Source of the DNA: Myxococcales bacterium
Lineage (GTDB): Bacteria; Myxococcota_A; Bradymonadia; Bradymonadales; GCA-2716585
Length of the DNA: 63,112 nt
Assembly (NCBI GenBank): GCA_002716585.1
Contig: PBBL01000053.1
Span: 1 to 63,112, forward strand
Direction of reading: 5' to 3'
Shown here: positions 17,339 through 28,432 of the stretch, piece by piece
How the letters are laid out: the number at the start of each line of letters is the position of its first letter
Position numbering within the stretch: the stretch's first letter is position 1
The notes under the pieces: generated by a model
The model's input: the letters and a program-made list of their open reading frames with translations, nothing else
Databases searched by the model: none
What the model was told of the DNA's origin: nothing
Translations under genes and position numbers: made by a program

Positions 17339-18598
17339 CTATACCCGCACGGGCGCCCCGTGTAAAGCGCCCACCACCTCCACGGTGACCACCTCCCCCG
17401 CGCCCAGGCTGGAGCAGCCCGTCGGGATCCTCGCCAGCCCATCGACCTGCACCAGGGACATCAGGTTGCCGCTGCCCTGGCCTGCGATCGGGGTGAAGGA
17501 GAACGGCGCGCCTGAGCCTGGCTCGGCGGGCTCCAGGCGCCCTCGCTGGAACTCCAGGCGCGACCCCGGCGAGCGGATCGCGCAGGTCAGCCGCGCCTGG
17601 ACCGTGGGCAGCTCCAACCGCGCCAGCCCCAGCGCCTTGCGGATCGCGGGCCTGACGAACTGAAGGAACGACACCCAGGAGCTGACCGGGTTGCCCGGCA
17701 GGCCCACCAGCGGGGTCCCGCCCTGTCGGCTCCGCCCGAAGGCCAGCGGCTTGCCTGGCTTCATGCGGATCTTCCAGAACTCCAGGCCGTCGCACAGCTC
17801 GCCGAGCACCACCTTGACCACGTCGTGATCGCCCACCGACACGCCGCCCATGGAGACCACCAGGTCTGCCCCTCCGAGCGCCTCCTGAAACCTCGCCCGG
17901 GTCGCCTCCAGGGTGTCGCGGGCGATCGGCAGGAGCCACGGGTCGCCCCCCGCCTCGGCGACGAGCGCCGCCAGCATCGGCCCCGATGAGTTGACGATCT
18001 GCCCCGGCCCGGGCTGCTCGCCGAGGTCCACGAGTTCATCGCCCGTGGACACGATGGCGACGCGCGGGCGCCGCGACACGGGCACCATCACGCGCCCGTT
18101 CATCGCCAGCAGCCCCACCTCGCCACCTCGCAGCGGCGCCCCGGCGTCCAGGATCAGGTCGCCCGCCGCGACGTTCTCGCCGCGCCAGCGGATGTGCGCC
18201 CCCCTGCCCTTGTCGGGGAGCCCCTGGATGAGCACCTGGCCTGGACGGGACTCGTCGGTGTCCTCGCGGACGATGACCGTGTCCGCGCCTTCGGGCAGCG
18301 GCGCGCCGGTCATGATCCGCGCGGCGCCGCCGGGAGGCAGCGTCGCGGGCGCTTCGCCCGCCGGGACGTCCAACGTCACGGGGAGGGCGATCGGCGAGTC
18401 GGGCGTCGCCCGGTGGACCTCGTCCCAGCGAACGGCGTAGCCGTCCATGGCGCTGTTGTGGAAGGGGGGGTGATCGATGGTGGAGCGGATCGGCTCCGCC
18501 AACACCCGCCCGGCGGCGGCGGTGACCGCCACCAGCTCGCGCTCGCCGCGCGACACCGCCGAGAGGATGATCGCGCGCGCTTCATCGACGGAGAGCAT
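17339..18598 (-). CDS. moeA: Molybdopterin molybdenumtransferase MoeA
   Basis: 419 residues from an ATG with GAGGAA upstream. Family motifs: HNSAMDGYAV, RIMTGAPLPEGAD, MNGRVMVPV, VAIVSTGDEL, SMGGVSVGDHD, and PGKPLAFGR followed by GLPGNPVSS. MoeA inserts molybdate into adenylylated molybdopterin in the cytoplasm. No other moa/mob gene is in the window. The reading frame stays open for 720 bases upstream of this start, but that extension is low-complexity and antisense to the barrel gene, so it is not used. Confidence 0.95.
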   Translation of the reverse strand: MLSVDEARAIILSAVSRGERELVAVTAAAGRVLAEPIRSTIDHPPFHNSAMDGYAVRWDEVHRATPDSPIALPVTLDVPAGEAPATLPPGGAARIMTGAPLPEGADTVIVREDTDESRPGQVLIQGLPDKGRGAHIRWRGENVAAGDLILDAGAPLRGGEVGLLAMNGRVMVPVSRRPRVAIVSTGDELVDLGEQPGPGQIVNSSGPMLAALVAEAGGDPWLLPIARDTLEATRARFQEALGGADLVVSMGGVSVGDHDVVKVVLGELCDGLEFWKIRMKPGKPLAFGRSRQGGTPLVGLPGNPVSSWVSFLQFVRPAIRKALGLARLELPTVQARLTCAIRSPGSRLEFQRGRLEPAEPGSGAPFSFTPIAGQGSGNLMSLVQVDGLARIPTGCSSLGAGEVVTVEVVGALHGAPVRV

Positions 18599-18633
18599 GT
18601 GTTCCTCGCGTGTTTCAGATCGGGACGATGGAT

Positions 18634-19287
18634 TCAGTAGACGTCGAAGCGGTACCCGGCGCACAGCGTCAGCCACAGCGGCGTCGCCTGGAACGCGTCC
18701 AGCTCGGCTTGCGCGCCCGTCGCGTCCTGCCAGCTTGAGGTGAAGAGCATGCGCAGGTCGGCGCCAGTGTAGAACCCCTCGACCAGCCGGTAGGTGACGC
18801 GGGCGCCGAGGTACCAGGTGAACGCCTCGGCCTCCTGAAGCGGGAGGTCCTGGCTCTCGAGGTTGATGTCGAGGAAGGTCAGCCCCACCCCGCCCGTCAT
18901 GCCGATGCGCAGGCGCTTGTTTGGGGTCCAGGGCTCGTAGCGGACCCCGAGCAGGAAGGCGCGCTGCGACCACTCCAGCGAACGCTCCGGGTCGTCCCCG
19001 GTGGGGTTGGACGAGGTGATGTCGCCTGCGGAGAGGCCCAGCCAGGTCAGCTCCGCCGACAGCCAGGTGGTGGCGCGGACGCCGCCGCTGAGCCCGAAGG
19101 CGTAGCCGGGCTTGAGGTCGCTGCCGTCGCCCGTCTCGACGAAGGTCCACATCCCGAGGCCGCCGATCCCCTCCAGGTAGGGGCCGCCGCGCGCCTGCGC
19201 CTCGGAGGCGAGGGTCACGATCCCAGCGACGACGAGGAGCATCAACACGAGGAGCCTGCCCACCAGTGGCTTGGGTGGGGTGCTCAC
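18634..19287 (-). CDS. Predicted outer-membrane beta-barrel protein
   Basis: 217 residues from a GTG with GGAGG five bases upstream. Signal peptide: RLLVLMLLVVAGIVTL followed by SEAQA. The mature part is rich in Gly and aromatic residues in alternating strands (GYAFGLSGGVRAT, TWYLGARVTYRL) and ends GYRFDVY with a terminal aromatic residue, as in small OmpA/opacity-like barrels. Function unknown. Confidence 0.8.
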   Translation of the reverse strand: MSTPPKPLVGRLLVLMLLVVAGIVTLASEAQARGGPYLEGIGGLGMWTFVETGDGSDLKPGYAFGLSGGVRATTWLSAELTWLGLSAGDITSSNPTGDDPERSLEWSQRAFLLGVRYEPWTPNKRLRIGMTGGVGLTFLDINLESQDLPLQEAEAFTWYLGARVTYRLVEGFYTGADLRMLFTSSWQDATGAQAELDAFQATPLWLTLCAGYRFDVY

Positions 19288-19554
19288 GTGCGCCTCCGCC
19301 CGTTCGCCTTGAGGACACCCTTCAACACACGTCGCTCTCATTCGCTTGACCTCAGAACCCCCGCGCCAACGGGCCTGGTCTCCTTCTCCCCACAGAGCCT
19401 CGCTCCACACCTCGATGGTTGTACGGCATCCATGGGACTCTGTCGAGCCTGGTCGGGTAGCAGCCCCTGGTTCCCATGCACGCTCGGGTCTGGTAGAGAA
19501 TAGATGCGCCCAGACCGAGGAAGGACTGGGGTTTGGAAGAGGCGGGTTTCAGGG

Positions 19555-22500
19555 ATGAATGTAGAGCTTCAGCACGTCGAGCGCCTCGAAGAGATCGCCC
19601 GGGGACCCCGGGGCGCGCTCTACCGAGGCAAGGGCGGCGACGCCGAGTCGCCAGACGCCGTCACGATCAAGCTGATGCGACCGGGCACGGCGGACAAGGC
19701 CTGGTTGGAGTCGCAGCGCCACCTCGCGCGGCTGCACCACCCGTCCCTGGTGCCGGTCCTCGGCGCCGGCTTCGGGCCGGAGGGCGAACCCTACCTGATC
19801 AACGCCAGCTTCGACGCCGCGTACGCGCTGCCGGACTGGCTGGAGCGTCAGGGAGGCGCGCTGGAGCTTGGCGAGGCGGTGGCGTTGCTGCTGCAGCTGG
19901 GTCAGGCGTTAAGCCAGTGCCACCGCAACGGCGTCACCCACCGCGGGCTCAAGCCGAGCAACGTCCTGATCCTGGAGAACGACTCGGAGGACGAGGGGGC
20001 GGCGCGCTTCGCGGCGCTGCTCGTGGACTTCGGGTTGCCGCCGACCGAGGCCTCGGCGACCTGGACCGCCCCGGAGCTGCTGGAGGGGATGTCCAGCTCG
20101 GTGTCGACCGACATCTACGGCCTGGGGATGCTGCTCCTGGCGCTGCTGACCGGCCAGAGCCCGCAGGGGGGGCCGCTCGACGAGGAGCTGACGATCACCG
20201 AGCGTCTGGCGCTGGGGCGCTCCTGGGGCGAAGGGGTCGGCCACCAGGTGCAGCAGCTGCCCACCTTCCTGCGGGACACGGTGACGCGCGCGCTGAACCG
20301 CAACCCGAGGCACCGCCACACCAACCTCTCGGAGATGTTGGGCGAGCTGCGCGCCAGCCTCTACACCTCGGCCGGGCTGAGCGTCCGCGAGGACGTGGCG
20401 GTGCCAGCCGGGTGGGCGAGCGTGCAGGGAGCGGCGGGCGGCATCGACATCCGCGACGGGCTCCTCGACACCCCCTCGCTGAGCACCCGCGGCGAGCGCG
20501 AGCTGCTCCACTTCTACCTGCGCCACAGGGACGACCTGGGGCAGTGGCAGCGATCGGGGGTGTTCTTCTACAACAGCTCCAGCCGCGACGAGGCGCAGAC
20601 CTTTCATAGCGTCCGCAACGCCTGGCCCGGGGCTGAGCTGAGCCTGTACAACGCCATCGCCGTGCCTCGGAAGGGCGAGGTGTTCTACACGGGCGACGCC
20701 TCCACCCTGCCGATCCTCCAACCCCACTTCCCGATCGCGGTCACCAACGTGATCAAGAGCGAGGGGTGCAGCAGCCGCTTCCTGACCGATCTGCGCGACG
20801 GAGGCTCCTCAAGCCAGTACCTCGTCCTCGGCCGCATCGTCCACACGATGCTGGAGGAGATGGTGACGCCCTGGGCCAACGGGGACCTCGACGTGGACGA
20901 GGCGGAGGTGGCTCAGCGGGACGCGCTGGCGGAGAGCTTCGACGAGTTCTTCGATCGCATCATCTCGCGGCACCGGTTGGACCTCCTCGCCGCGGGGTTG
21001 AACGCGAAGGCGCTCGACGGCCTGCGCGAGAACGTCAAGCGGCACTACCAGAACCTGCTCGCGCTGAGCACGCGGTCGCGCCGCAACCCCTTCCGCAGCG
21101 CGACCACCGAGGTGACCCGCTACAGCGGTGAGTATGGGATGGAGGGGCGGCTCGACCTGGTGTTCGACGACGGGGAGGCGTTCCACATCCTGGAGTTGAA
21201 GACGGGCAAGCCGCGCGATCGGGACAACAGGCAGGTGCGGTGCTACGCCCTGCTGTGGGATCACCTCGGCGAGCAGCTCAACCGCAACGTGGTCGCGGAG
21301 GTGGTCTACAGCCGCACCGGCAGCACGCTGCTGGTGGAGCGCGACCTCCATGATCGCGACCGGCGCATCCTCAAGGCGCGCAACGAGGTGGTGTCGGCCC
21401 ACCGCCACCTGGCGTTCGGAGACACCCGCCACGCGCCGCCCTACTACATGCAGTTCCCCAGCGAGTGCCGCAACCACGCCTGCCGCTACCGCCGCAAGAA
21501 GTGCGAGCAGCAGAGCCGCCTCCTGGGGCAGGGGCCGTTTGGCAACCCCACCCTGCTCACCGAGCGCCGCAACCCGTGGCGCGGGATCGAGCCGGACCTG
21601 GTGCAGCTCGCGCGGGCCTACTACCGGCGCTTCGTGAGCTACATCGAGAGCGAGAACTGGAACGCCACCACCAAGCTCGGGCACATCCTCCGGGCGGACA
21701 CCCTCCCCGAGCGCCTCCAGTCGCTGTCGGCGATCGCCGACCTGTACATCGCCGACATCCAGCCCGAGCTGAGCCGGATCACCTTCAAGGGGGAGCAGAC
21801 GCAGATCTTCGGGGTGGGGACGAACATCATCGCCCACCAGGGCGACTTCCGCACGAGCCCGATCATCACAGGCCGGGTGCTGGTCTCCTCGCCGGGCGTG
21901 CTGGTCGTCTCATCGACCGCCGCCGCCACCGCCCACGCGCTGCCCGAGAAGGGCTGGATCATCGACCGGCCCCCGGCGCGGGTGGGCTACCGCACCAGCC
22001 ACCGCGCGCTGTTTGAGCTGATGCGGTGTCGCGACGCCGAGCGCCTCAACATCCTCCTGAGGCGCCAGCCGCCGCGCAACGAGCCGCTCGACCCGACCCC
22101 GAGCGATCTGGAGACGTCGCGCCTGCCCACGATCCGCGTGCTGAACCCCAGGCAGCAGGAGGCGGTCGCCGGGGCGCTCGCCGGGCACCACGCCTACCTG
22201 ATCCAGGGGCCGCCCGGCACCGGCAAGACGACCGTCATCGCGGAGATCATCGTCCGCCTCGTGGAGCGCGGCCAGCGGGTCCTGCTCGCGGCGGGCACCA
22301 ACACCGCGGTCGACAACGTCCTCAAGCGCCTGGTCGAGAACGGCTTTGATCGCTTCCTCAGGCTCGGCAATCAGTTCAGCAGCGCGGAGCTGGTTGAGCA
22401 GCTCCGTCGCAAAGACCACGACCCGGACGCGTTCTTCGCCCGGACGCTCGCGACGGCGACCCCCGACCTGGAGGCGCTCAGCGCGCGGATCTGCGACGCC

Positions 22501-23577
22501 CCGCTGATCGCGGGCACCACCCACCGCGCCAGCAGCAGCCCGATCATCGAGATCCTGGAGCGCCACGCGGGGCACCTGCGCGATCAGGCGATGGCGACCC
22601 CCCCCCTGTTCGACGTCGCGATCCTCGACGAGGCGAGCCAGATCACCGAGCCGATGGCCCTCGGGGCGATCCACCGGGCCTCGCGGTTTGTCCTGGTCGG
22701 CGATCACAAGCAGCTCCCGCCCGTCGTGACCGCGGACAACGCGCTGACCTCCTACGTGGAGCGCTGCGCCCTCCAGCCCGAGGAGAACGACCCCAACACC
22801 GAGCAACCCGACGCCGCGGAGGCCTCGCGGCAGCTCTATGAGCGACGCCTCCTTGAGATCTCCGGGGTGCGCGGCCTCGATCGGTCGCTGTTCGAGCGGC
22901 TCATGGGGCACGTCCCCTCCACGCGGCTCAACATCCAGTACCGGATGAGCCAGCGGATCATGGCGTTCAGCTCCCGCTCCTTCTACGACAGCGAGCTTCG
23001 CGCGGACGACGACGTGGCTCACCTCCAGCTCCCGGTGCAGCGCGACCTGCTGCGCGCGCTCCCCAGGAAGATGGAGTCGATCCTCGACCCTTCGCGCCCC
23101 ATGGTCCTGGTGGACGTCCAGGGCGAGGAGCACCGCCGCCAGAACGTCCGCGAGGCGACGGTGGTGCTGGACGCGCTGGAGGCGCTGCTCCAAGGCGAGC
23201 TGGTGACCGATCGCGGCGGCCCCAGGCCCCTGTCGCTCGCCGACCTCCCGAGCCAGATCGGGGTGATCTCGCCGTTTCGAGCCCAGGTGCAGCTCTTGCG
23301 GCAAATGCTCGACAAGCGCCTCCAGGGCTACGCGGCGCACGTGGACATCGACACGGTCGACCGCTTTCAGGGCGGCGAGAAGGAGATCATCCTGGTGTCG
23401 TTCGTCGCGTCCGGGCGCGAGAGCCTCTTCCTCGCCGACGCCAGGCGGCTCAACGTGACGCTGACCCGGGCCAAGAGCAAGCTGATCGTGTTCGGCAACC
23501 TCTCCACGCTGAGCCTGATCAGCGAGCACTTCCAGAACCTCATCCACATGCCCGAGACCTTCATCGTGAGGGCCTGA
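19555..23577 (+). CDS. Pseudokinase - Cas4/Dna2-like nuclease - SF1 helicase fusion
   Basis: 1340 residues from ATG 19555 (an in-frame ATG lies 51 bases upstream). Residues ~7-280 form a Ser/Thr kinase fold: VTIK (Lys39), APE-like TAPELL, and DFG at 158-160. The catalytic HRD is HRG (129-131), so catalysis is probably lost. Residues ~400-660 form a PD-(D/E)xK nuclease: Asp534, and Glu547-Leu-Lys549 in ELKTGK, with four cysteines (405, 638, 643, 650) placed like the Fe-S ligands of Dna2/Cas4. The C-terminal half is a UPF1/Dna2-type helicase: GPPGTGKT at 885-892, LDEASQ at 1024-1029, GDHKQLPP, DRFQGGEK. It stands alone, with no operon partner. Confidence 0.88.
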   Translation: MNVELQHVERLEEIARGPRGALYRGKGGDAESPDAVTIKLMRPGTADKAWLESQRHLARLHHPSLVPVLGAGFGPEGEPYLINASFDAAYALPDWLERQGGALELGEAVALLLQLGQALSQCHRNGVTHRGLKPSNVLILENDSEDEGAARFAALLVDFGLPPTEASATWTAPELLEGMSSSVSTDIYGLGMLLLALLTGQSPQGGPLDEELTITERLALGRSWGEGVGHQVQQLPTFLRDTVTRALNRNPRHRHTNLSEMLGELRASLYTSAGLSVREDVAVPAGWASVQGAAGGIDIRDGLLDTPSLSTRGERELLHFYLRHRDDLGQWQRSGVFFYNSSSRDEAQTFHSVRNAWPGAELSLYNAIAVPRKGEVFYTGDASTLPILQPHFPIAVTNVIKSEGCSSRFLTDLRDGGSSSQYLVLGRIVHTMLEEMVTPWANGDLDVDEAEVAQRDALAESFDEFFDRIISRHRLDLLAAGLNAKALDGLRENVKRHYQNLLALSTRSRRNPFRSATTEVTRYSGEYGMEGRLDLVFDDGEAFHILELKTGKPRDRDNRQVRCYALLWDHLGEQLNRNVVAEVVYSRTGSTLLVERDLHDRDRRILKARNEVVSAHRHLAFGDTRHAPPYYMQFPSECRNHACRYRRKKCEQQSRLLGQGPFGNPTLLTERRNPWRGIEPDLVQLARAYYRRFVSYIESENWNATTKLGHILRADTLPERLQSLSAIADLYIADIQPELSRITFKGEQTQIFGVGTNIIAHQGDFRTSPIITGRVLVSSPGVLVVSSTAAATAHALPEKGWIIDRPPARVGYRTSHRALFELMRCRDAERLNILLRRQPPRNEPLDPTPSDLETSRLPTIRVLNPRQQEAVAGALAGHHAYLIQGPPGTGKTTVIAEIIVRLVERGQRVLLAAGTNTAVDNVLKRLVENGFDRFLRLGNQFSSAELVEQLRRKDHDPDAFFARTLATATPDLEALSARICDAPLIAGTTHRASSSPIIEILERHAGHLRDQAMATPPLFDVAILDEASQITEPMALGAIHRASRFVLVGDHKQLPPVVTADNALTSYVERCALQPEENDPNTEQPDAAEASRQLYERRLLEISGVRGLDRSLFERLMGHVPSTRLNIQYRMSQRIMAFSSRSFYDSELRADDDVAHLQLPVQRDLLRALPRKMESILDPSRPMVLVDVQGEEHRRQNVREATVVLDALEALLQGELVTDRGGPRPLSLADLPSQIGVISPFRAQVQLLRQMLDKRLQGYAAHVDIDTVDRFQGGEKEIILVSFVASGRESLFLADARRLNVTLTRAKSKLIVFGNLSTLSLISEHFQNLIHMPETFIVRA

Positions 23578-23763
23578 CGCAGAAACGTCACGCGCGGGGA
23601 GTTGACAACCCCCGCGAGATGTTCAAAAACGCGCAGCGAGAGAGCCACCGCGCGCGCGTTGGCGCAACCTCTCCTCCAAACCCAGGCTGGTGGTTCAGGC
23701 CCCACCACCATGGGTTGACGCCCATATCCAGACCGATCCTGGCGCACACCTGCAGGTACACCC

Positions 23764-25853
<2,090 letters not shown>

Positions 25854-25906
25854 TCAGCGCGACGGTTGAGGGCTATCAAAGGGGCGACACATGCAGCGGA
25901 GCGATC

Positions 25907-28423
25907 ATGCGCCAACACCTCCCCATCGACGACGTCCTCCCCGAAGTGCTGACGGCGCTGGAGCGCTCCAGCGCCGTGGTGATCAAGGCCCCCACCGGGG
26001 CCGGGAAGACAACCCGGGTGCCCCCGGCGCTGTTGGGCGCCGACTGGCTCGGAGGAGATCGGGTCATCGTCCTTGAGCCGCGCCGCATCGCGGCGCGCGC
26101 CGCGGCGCGCCGCATCGCCCAGGAGCGGGGCGGCGAGGTGGGCGGCGAGGTGGGTTACCAGATCCGGTTCGAGAGGCGGATCAGCCGCGAGACGCGCGTC
26201 GTGGTCGTGACCGAGGGGATCCTGGTCCGCATGCTTCAGGACGACCCCTTCCTTGAGGGGGTCGGCGCGGTCGTGCTGGACGAGTTTCATGAGCGGAGCA
26301 TCCACACCGACCTGGCGCTGGCGATGAGCTACCGGGTGCAACGCGAGGTGCGCCCGGAGCTGAGGCTCGTGGTCATGTCGGCCACCCTGGAGCCCGAGCG
26401 GATCGCCCGCTACCTCGGCGATTGCCCGATCGTCGTCAGCCAGGGGCGGACCTACCCGGTGGAGGTGAGCTACCTGGAGCGCGCCGACAAGCGCTACCCG
26501 GACGAGCTGGCGGCGTCGGGCGTCCGCCGCGCCGCCGAGATCGATCAGGGCGACATCTTGACCTTCCTCCCGGGGGTCCCTGAGATCCGCCGCGCCGCGG
26601 AGCATCTGGAGGCGTGGTCGCGCGCGCGTGACATCGCGGTGCTCCCGCTGTACGGCGATCTCCCCAGCCACAAGTAGGACGCGGTGCTGCAGCCCGGGCC
26701 GCGGCGGCGCGTGGTGCTGGCCACCAACGTCGCCGAGACCTCGATCACCATCGACGGCATCTCGACGGTCGTGGACACCGGGCTCGCGAAGGTCATGCGG
26801 TTCAACCCGGACACCGGCCTCAACCGCCTGGAGCTGACCCGGATCAGCGTCGCTTCTGCGGACCAGCGCGCCGGGCGCGCCGGGCGCACCGGCCCGGGGC
26901 GGTGCTTGAGGATGTGGACGGAGCTGGAGCACCGCCACCTGAGCGCCCAGGAGCTGCCCGAGATCCAGCGCATCGACCTGACGGGGCCTGCGCTGGAGCT
27001 GCTCGCCTGGGGCGAGTCGGATCTCAGCCAGTTTGACTGGTTCGAGCCCCCAGACGAGGCGGCGCTGGAGCAGGCGCTGGAGCTGCTCAGGCTCCTCGGC
27101 GCGGTGGACGACAGCGGCGTCACCGCAATCGGTCGGCAGATGGTCGCCCTGCCGGTGCACCCTCGCCTCGCCCGGCTGGCGCTTGAGGGCGCGCGGCGCG
27201 GGTTCCCTAAGGAGGCCGCCCTCTGCGCCGCGATCCTCTCGGAGCGCGACCCCTTCGGGCGCCGCTTCGACCAAAGGGAGGCGCCCACCGGGCGCTCTCG
27301 CTCCGACGTCCTCGATCGCCTCGACGCGCTGATCGCGCACGAGGCGCGCCAGCCGCTCCCGGGGCGAGTTCGCCTCAACCGGGCCGCGGCGAGGTTCATC
27401 CTCAAGAGCCGGGATCAGCTGGCGCGGCGTCTCAAGGAGGGTCCGCGCAGCTCAAACCGGCAACGCGCGCTCCTGCGCGCGGTGCTCGCCGGGTACCCCG
27501 ATCGTGTCGCGAAGCGCCGCCAGGCGGGCTCCCGACGCGCTCTGATGGTCGGGGGGAAGGGCGTCGAGCTGGCGCCCGAGAGCGCCTTGTTGGACCCCGA
27601 GCTGTTCGTCTGCGTGGAGCTGCGCGACGGACCGCGGGCGGAGGCGTACGTCCGCATGGCCTCAGCCGTGGAGGAGGGCTGGCTGGACGAGGAGCGCGTG
27701 ACGTCCAGCATCGACCTAGAGTTCGATCGGGCGCTGGAGCGGGTCACGGCGATGCGCCGAACCCGGTACGGCGACCTCGTACTGTCCGAGGTCAACGCCC
27801 AGCCGGACGACCCCGCCGCGGTCTCCCGGGTCCTCGCGGCGGCCGCGCGTGAGGATCTCGTCCACGCGCTTGAGCTGGACCGCCCCAACATCGCTGGCCT
27901 GCTGATGCGGATCCGCTTCCTCGCCGAGGCGATGCCGGAGCTGAAGATCCCCCGTATGGAGGAGAGCGACTGGGAGGGGCTGCTCTCGACGCTGTGCTAC
28001 GGGCGGCGCTCCTTCGCGGAGCTGCGCCAGCAACCCCTCACGGAGATCATCCGGGGCACCATGGGGCACGCGCAGTGGTCCACGCTGGAGCAGGAGGCGC
28101 CCGAGCGGCTGGAGGTCCCCAGCGGGAGCCGGATCCGGCTCCAGTACCGCGAGTCCGGCCCGCCCGTGCTCGCGGTGCGGATTCAGGAGATGTATGGGCT
28201 GGCGCAGACCCCGCGGCTCGCCGGGCAGCGCGTCCCGGTCCTCCTTCACCTGCTGGCGCCCAACATGCGACCGCAGCAGATCACCGACGATCTGGAGAGC
28301 TTCTGGGCCAACACCTACCCCGAGGTGCGCAAGGAGCTGCGCCAGCGCTACCCCAAGCACGCGTGGCCCGAGGATCCGTTGACGGCGCGACCCGAGAAGA
28401 GGCCGCGCCGCAAGCGACGGTGA
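25907..28423 (+). pseudogene. hrpB: ATP-dependent helicase HrpB with an internal amber codon
   Basis: An 838-codon DEAH-box helicase reading frame interrupted by one TAG at 26675-26677 (codon 257), with the same frame open on both sides. Before the stop: GAGKTT, LEPRRIAARA, LDEFHERS, SATLEPERIA, LPLYGDLPSH. After it: VVLATNVAETS, QRAGRAGRTGPGRC, and the HrpB-specific C-terminus. Homologues commonly have Gln at the stop position, so CAG to TAG is a one-base change. The total length is normal for HrpB. Either the gene is broken, or the codon is a sequencing error or read through. It diverges from the dehalogenase gene, so two adjacent genes are both damaged. Confidence 0.88.
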
Positions 28424-28432
28424 ATGTTGGGA

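Noticed and set aside
17339..19318. 659-residue version of the MoeA reading frame
   Set aside because: The extra N-terminal 240 residues are Arg/Pro/Gly-rich shadow of the beta-barrel gene; ATG 18598 has a good ribosome binding site and begins the MoeA domain.
23593..23616. CGCGGGG/CCCCGCG hairpin after the fusion helicase gene
   Set aside because: No U-tract follows, and the loop contains TTGACA, which may be a -35; not supported as a terminator.
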